Assembly: GCA_947455285.1 (NCBI GenBank)
Contig: CANGOK010000165.1
Location: forward strand, 1-7,497
Reading direction: 5' to 3'
DNA: 7,497 nt
Origin: Beijerinckiaceae bacterium
GTDB taxonomy: Bacteria > Pseudomonadota > Alphaproteobacteria > Rhizobiales > Beijerinckiaceae
The translations under genes and the position numbers were made by a program. This document shows positions 6,735 through 7,497 of the stretch, piece by piece. The notes below the pieces were generated by a model. It was not told the origin of the DNA, made no database searches, and saw only the letters and a list, made by a program, of their open reading frames with translations. The stretch's first letter is position 1, and every line of letters starts with the position of its first letter.

Positions 6735-6801
6735 GAGCCCCGATTGCCAGGCGCCCCCAAGCCCCCTAGCTTAACCCCGCCGCGAAGGCTGCGGCTGGCG
6801 A

Positions 6802-7497
6802 ATGGGGGCGCAGGTGCAAGGACTTATCGGATATTCGGCCCTACTGCTCCTCGCCTTCGCCCTCAGCGAGAACCGCTGGCGCGTTCCTCTACGCCTCGTC
6901 ATCAGCGGAATTGCGCTGCAATGGGCGCTGGCCCTTCTCTTCATAAGGGTTCCCTGGACGGCGGAGGGGTTCCTGCTGCTCAACCACGGCGTTGAGGCGT
7001 TGCAGAAGGCGACCGATGCGGGCACGAGTTTCGTCTTCGGCTATCTCGGCGGCGGCCCCCTGCCCTTTGCTGAAACCACCCCCGGCGCCTCCTTCATCTT
7101 CGCCTTTCGCGCCCTGCCCATGATCCTCGTGGTGAGCGCGCTCGCGACCCTCCTGTTTCACTGGGGCGTGCTGCAGATCGTGGTCGAGGGCTTCGCTTTC
7201 GTCTTGCGCCGGGTCATGGGCGTCGGCGGCGCGCTGGGGCTTGGCGCCGCCGTGCATATATTCGTGGGCAATATCGAGGCGCCGCTTCTGGTGCGCCCAT
7301 GGCTCGCGCGGATGCAGCGCGGCGAACTCTTCGCGCTGATGACCTGCGGCATGGCGGGCATCGCGGGTACGGTCATGGTGCTTTACGCAAGCATCCTTGG
7401 CCCGGTGATCCCCTCCGCGCTCGGCCATGTGCTGATCGCCGCCGTCATCTCGACGCCTGCGGCTCTCGCGGTCTCGGCGCTGATGGTGCCCTTCCAC
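6802..7497 (+). CDS. CNT-family nucleoside transporter (NupC-like), C-terminal half beyond the window
   Basis: Concentrative nucleoside transporters import nucleosides across the inner membrane, driven by H+ or Na+. The 232 visible residues are an open, strongly hydrophobic frame reaching the right edge; the family is about 400 residues, so roughly the C-terminal 45% is missing. Membrane segments are visible at about 7-22, 28-50, 103-125, 144-156, 178-200 and 205-230. Family features are GTSFVFGYLGGG at 74-85 with FRALPMILVVSAL at 102-114, and the nucleoside-binding loop VGNIEAPLLVRPWL at 155-168. There E159 corresponds to the conserved glutamate of the GQTEAP-type motif, while N and I replace Q and T. 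The start chosen is the ATG at 6802; an in-frame TAA at 6772 limits it. A GTG at 6814 has a G-rich sequence upstream and is possible. It is divergent from the toxin-antitoxin-like pair. Substrate specificity cannot be told. Confidence 0.9.
   Translation, partial: MGAQVQGLIGYSALLLLAFALSENRWRVPLRLVISGIALQWALALLFIRVPWTAEGFLLLNHGVEALQKATDAGTSFVFGYLGGGPLPFAETTPGASFIFAFRALPMILVVSALATLLFHWGVLQIVVEGFAFVLRRVMGVGGALGLGAAVHIFVGNIEAPLLVRPWLARMQRGELFALMTCGMAGIAGTVMVLYASILGPVIPSALGHVLIAAVISTPAALAVSALMVPFH

Noticed and set aside
6889..7497. Minus-strand frame (202 codons) at the right edge
   Set aside because: It is antisense to the CNT transporter, which has clear family motifs; the His/Arg/Asp-rich translation is a shadow.
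1..7497. CRISPR arrays, tRNA or rRNA genes, transposases, integrases
   Set aside because: No regularly spaced direct repeats, conserved RNA sequences or mobile-element proteins were seen on either strand.

Overview
The window looks like a piece of a GC-rich alphaproteobacterial chromosome, most likely Hyphomicrobiales (Rhizobiales). The evidence is the protein families, the strong G/C bias at third codon positions, and a gene order, argS - SPOR-domain protein - nagZ - scpA - scpB, that I recall as conserved in this class, where tatABC often follows scpB. The species cannot be named from the sequence alone.

Layout: positions 1-5970 hold five genes, all on the minus strand. In transcription order they are argS (arginyl-tRNA synthetase), a membrane-anchored SPOR-domain protein, nagZ (cytoplasmic beta-N-acetylhexosaminidase), scpA, and scpB, which runs off the left edge. 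The last two encode the kleisin and winged-helix partners of SMC. The cluster joins translation, septal peptidoglycan binding, muropeptide recycling and chromosome segregation, so it is a growth and division housekeeping cluster. Between the SPOR gene and nagZ lies a large nested inverted repeat (about 2619-2765) of the C/G-rich intergenic type common in alphaproteobacteria.

Upstream of argS, still on the minus strand, are two small overlapping genes (6308-6667 and 6058-6351). They look like a HicB-like antitoxin and an atypical HicA-like toxin. They sit where I would expect dgt (dGTP triphosphohydrolase) in many relatives. The toxin-like gene has visibly lower GC than its surroundings. This pair is the most interesting part of the window.

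From 6802 to the right edge, divergent on the plus strand, is the N-terminal half of a CNT-type (NupC family) nucleoside transporter. The 134-bp divergent spacer holds a reasonable sigma70-like promoter for the toxin-antitoxin-like pair. No tRNA, rRNA, CRISPR array, transposase or phage gene was seen.
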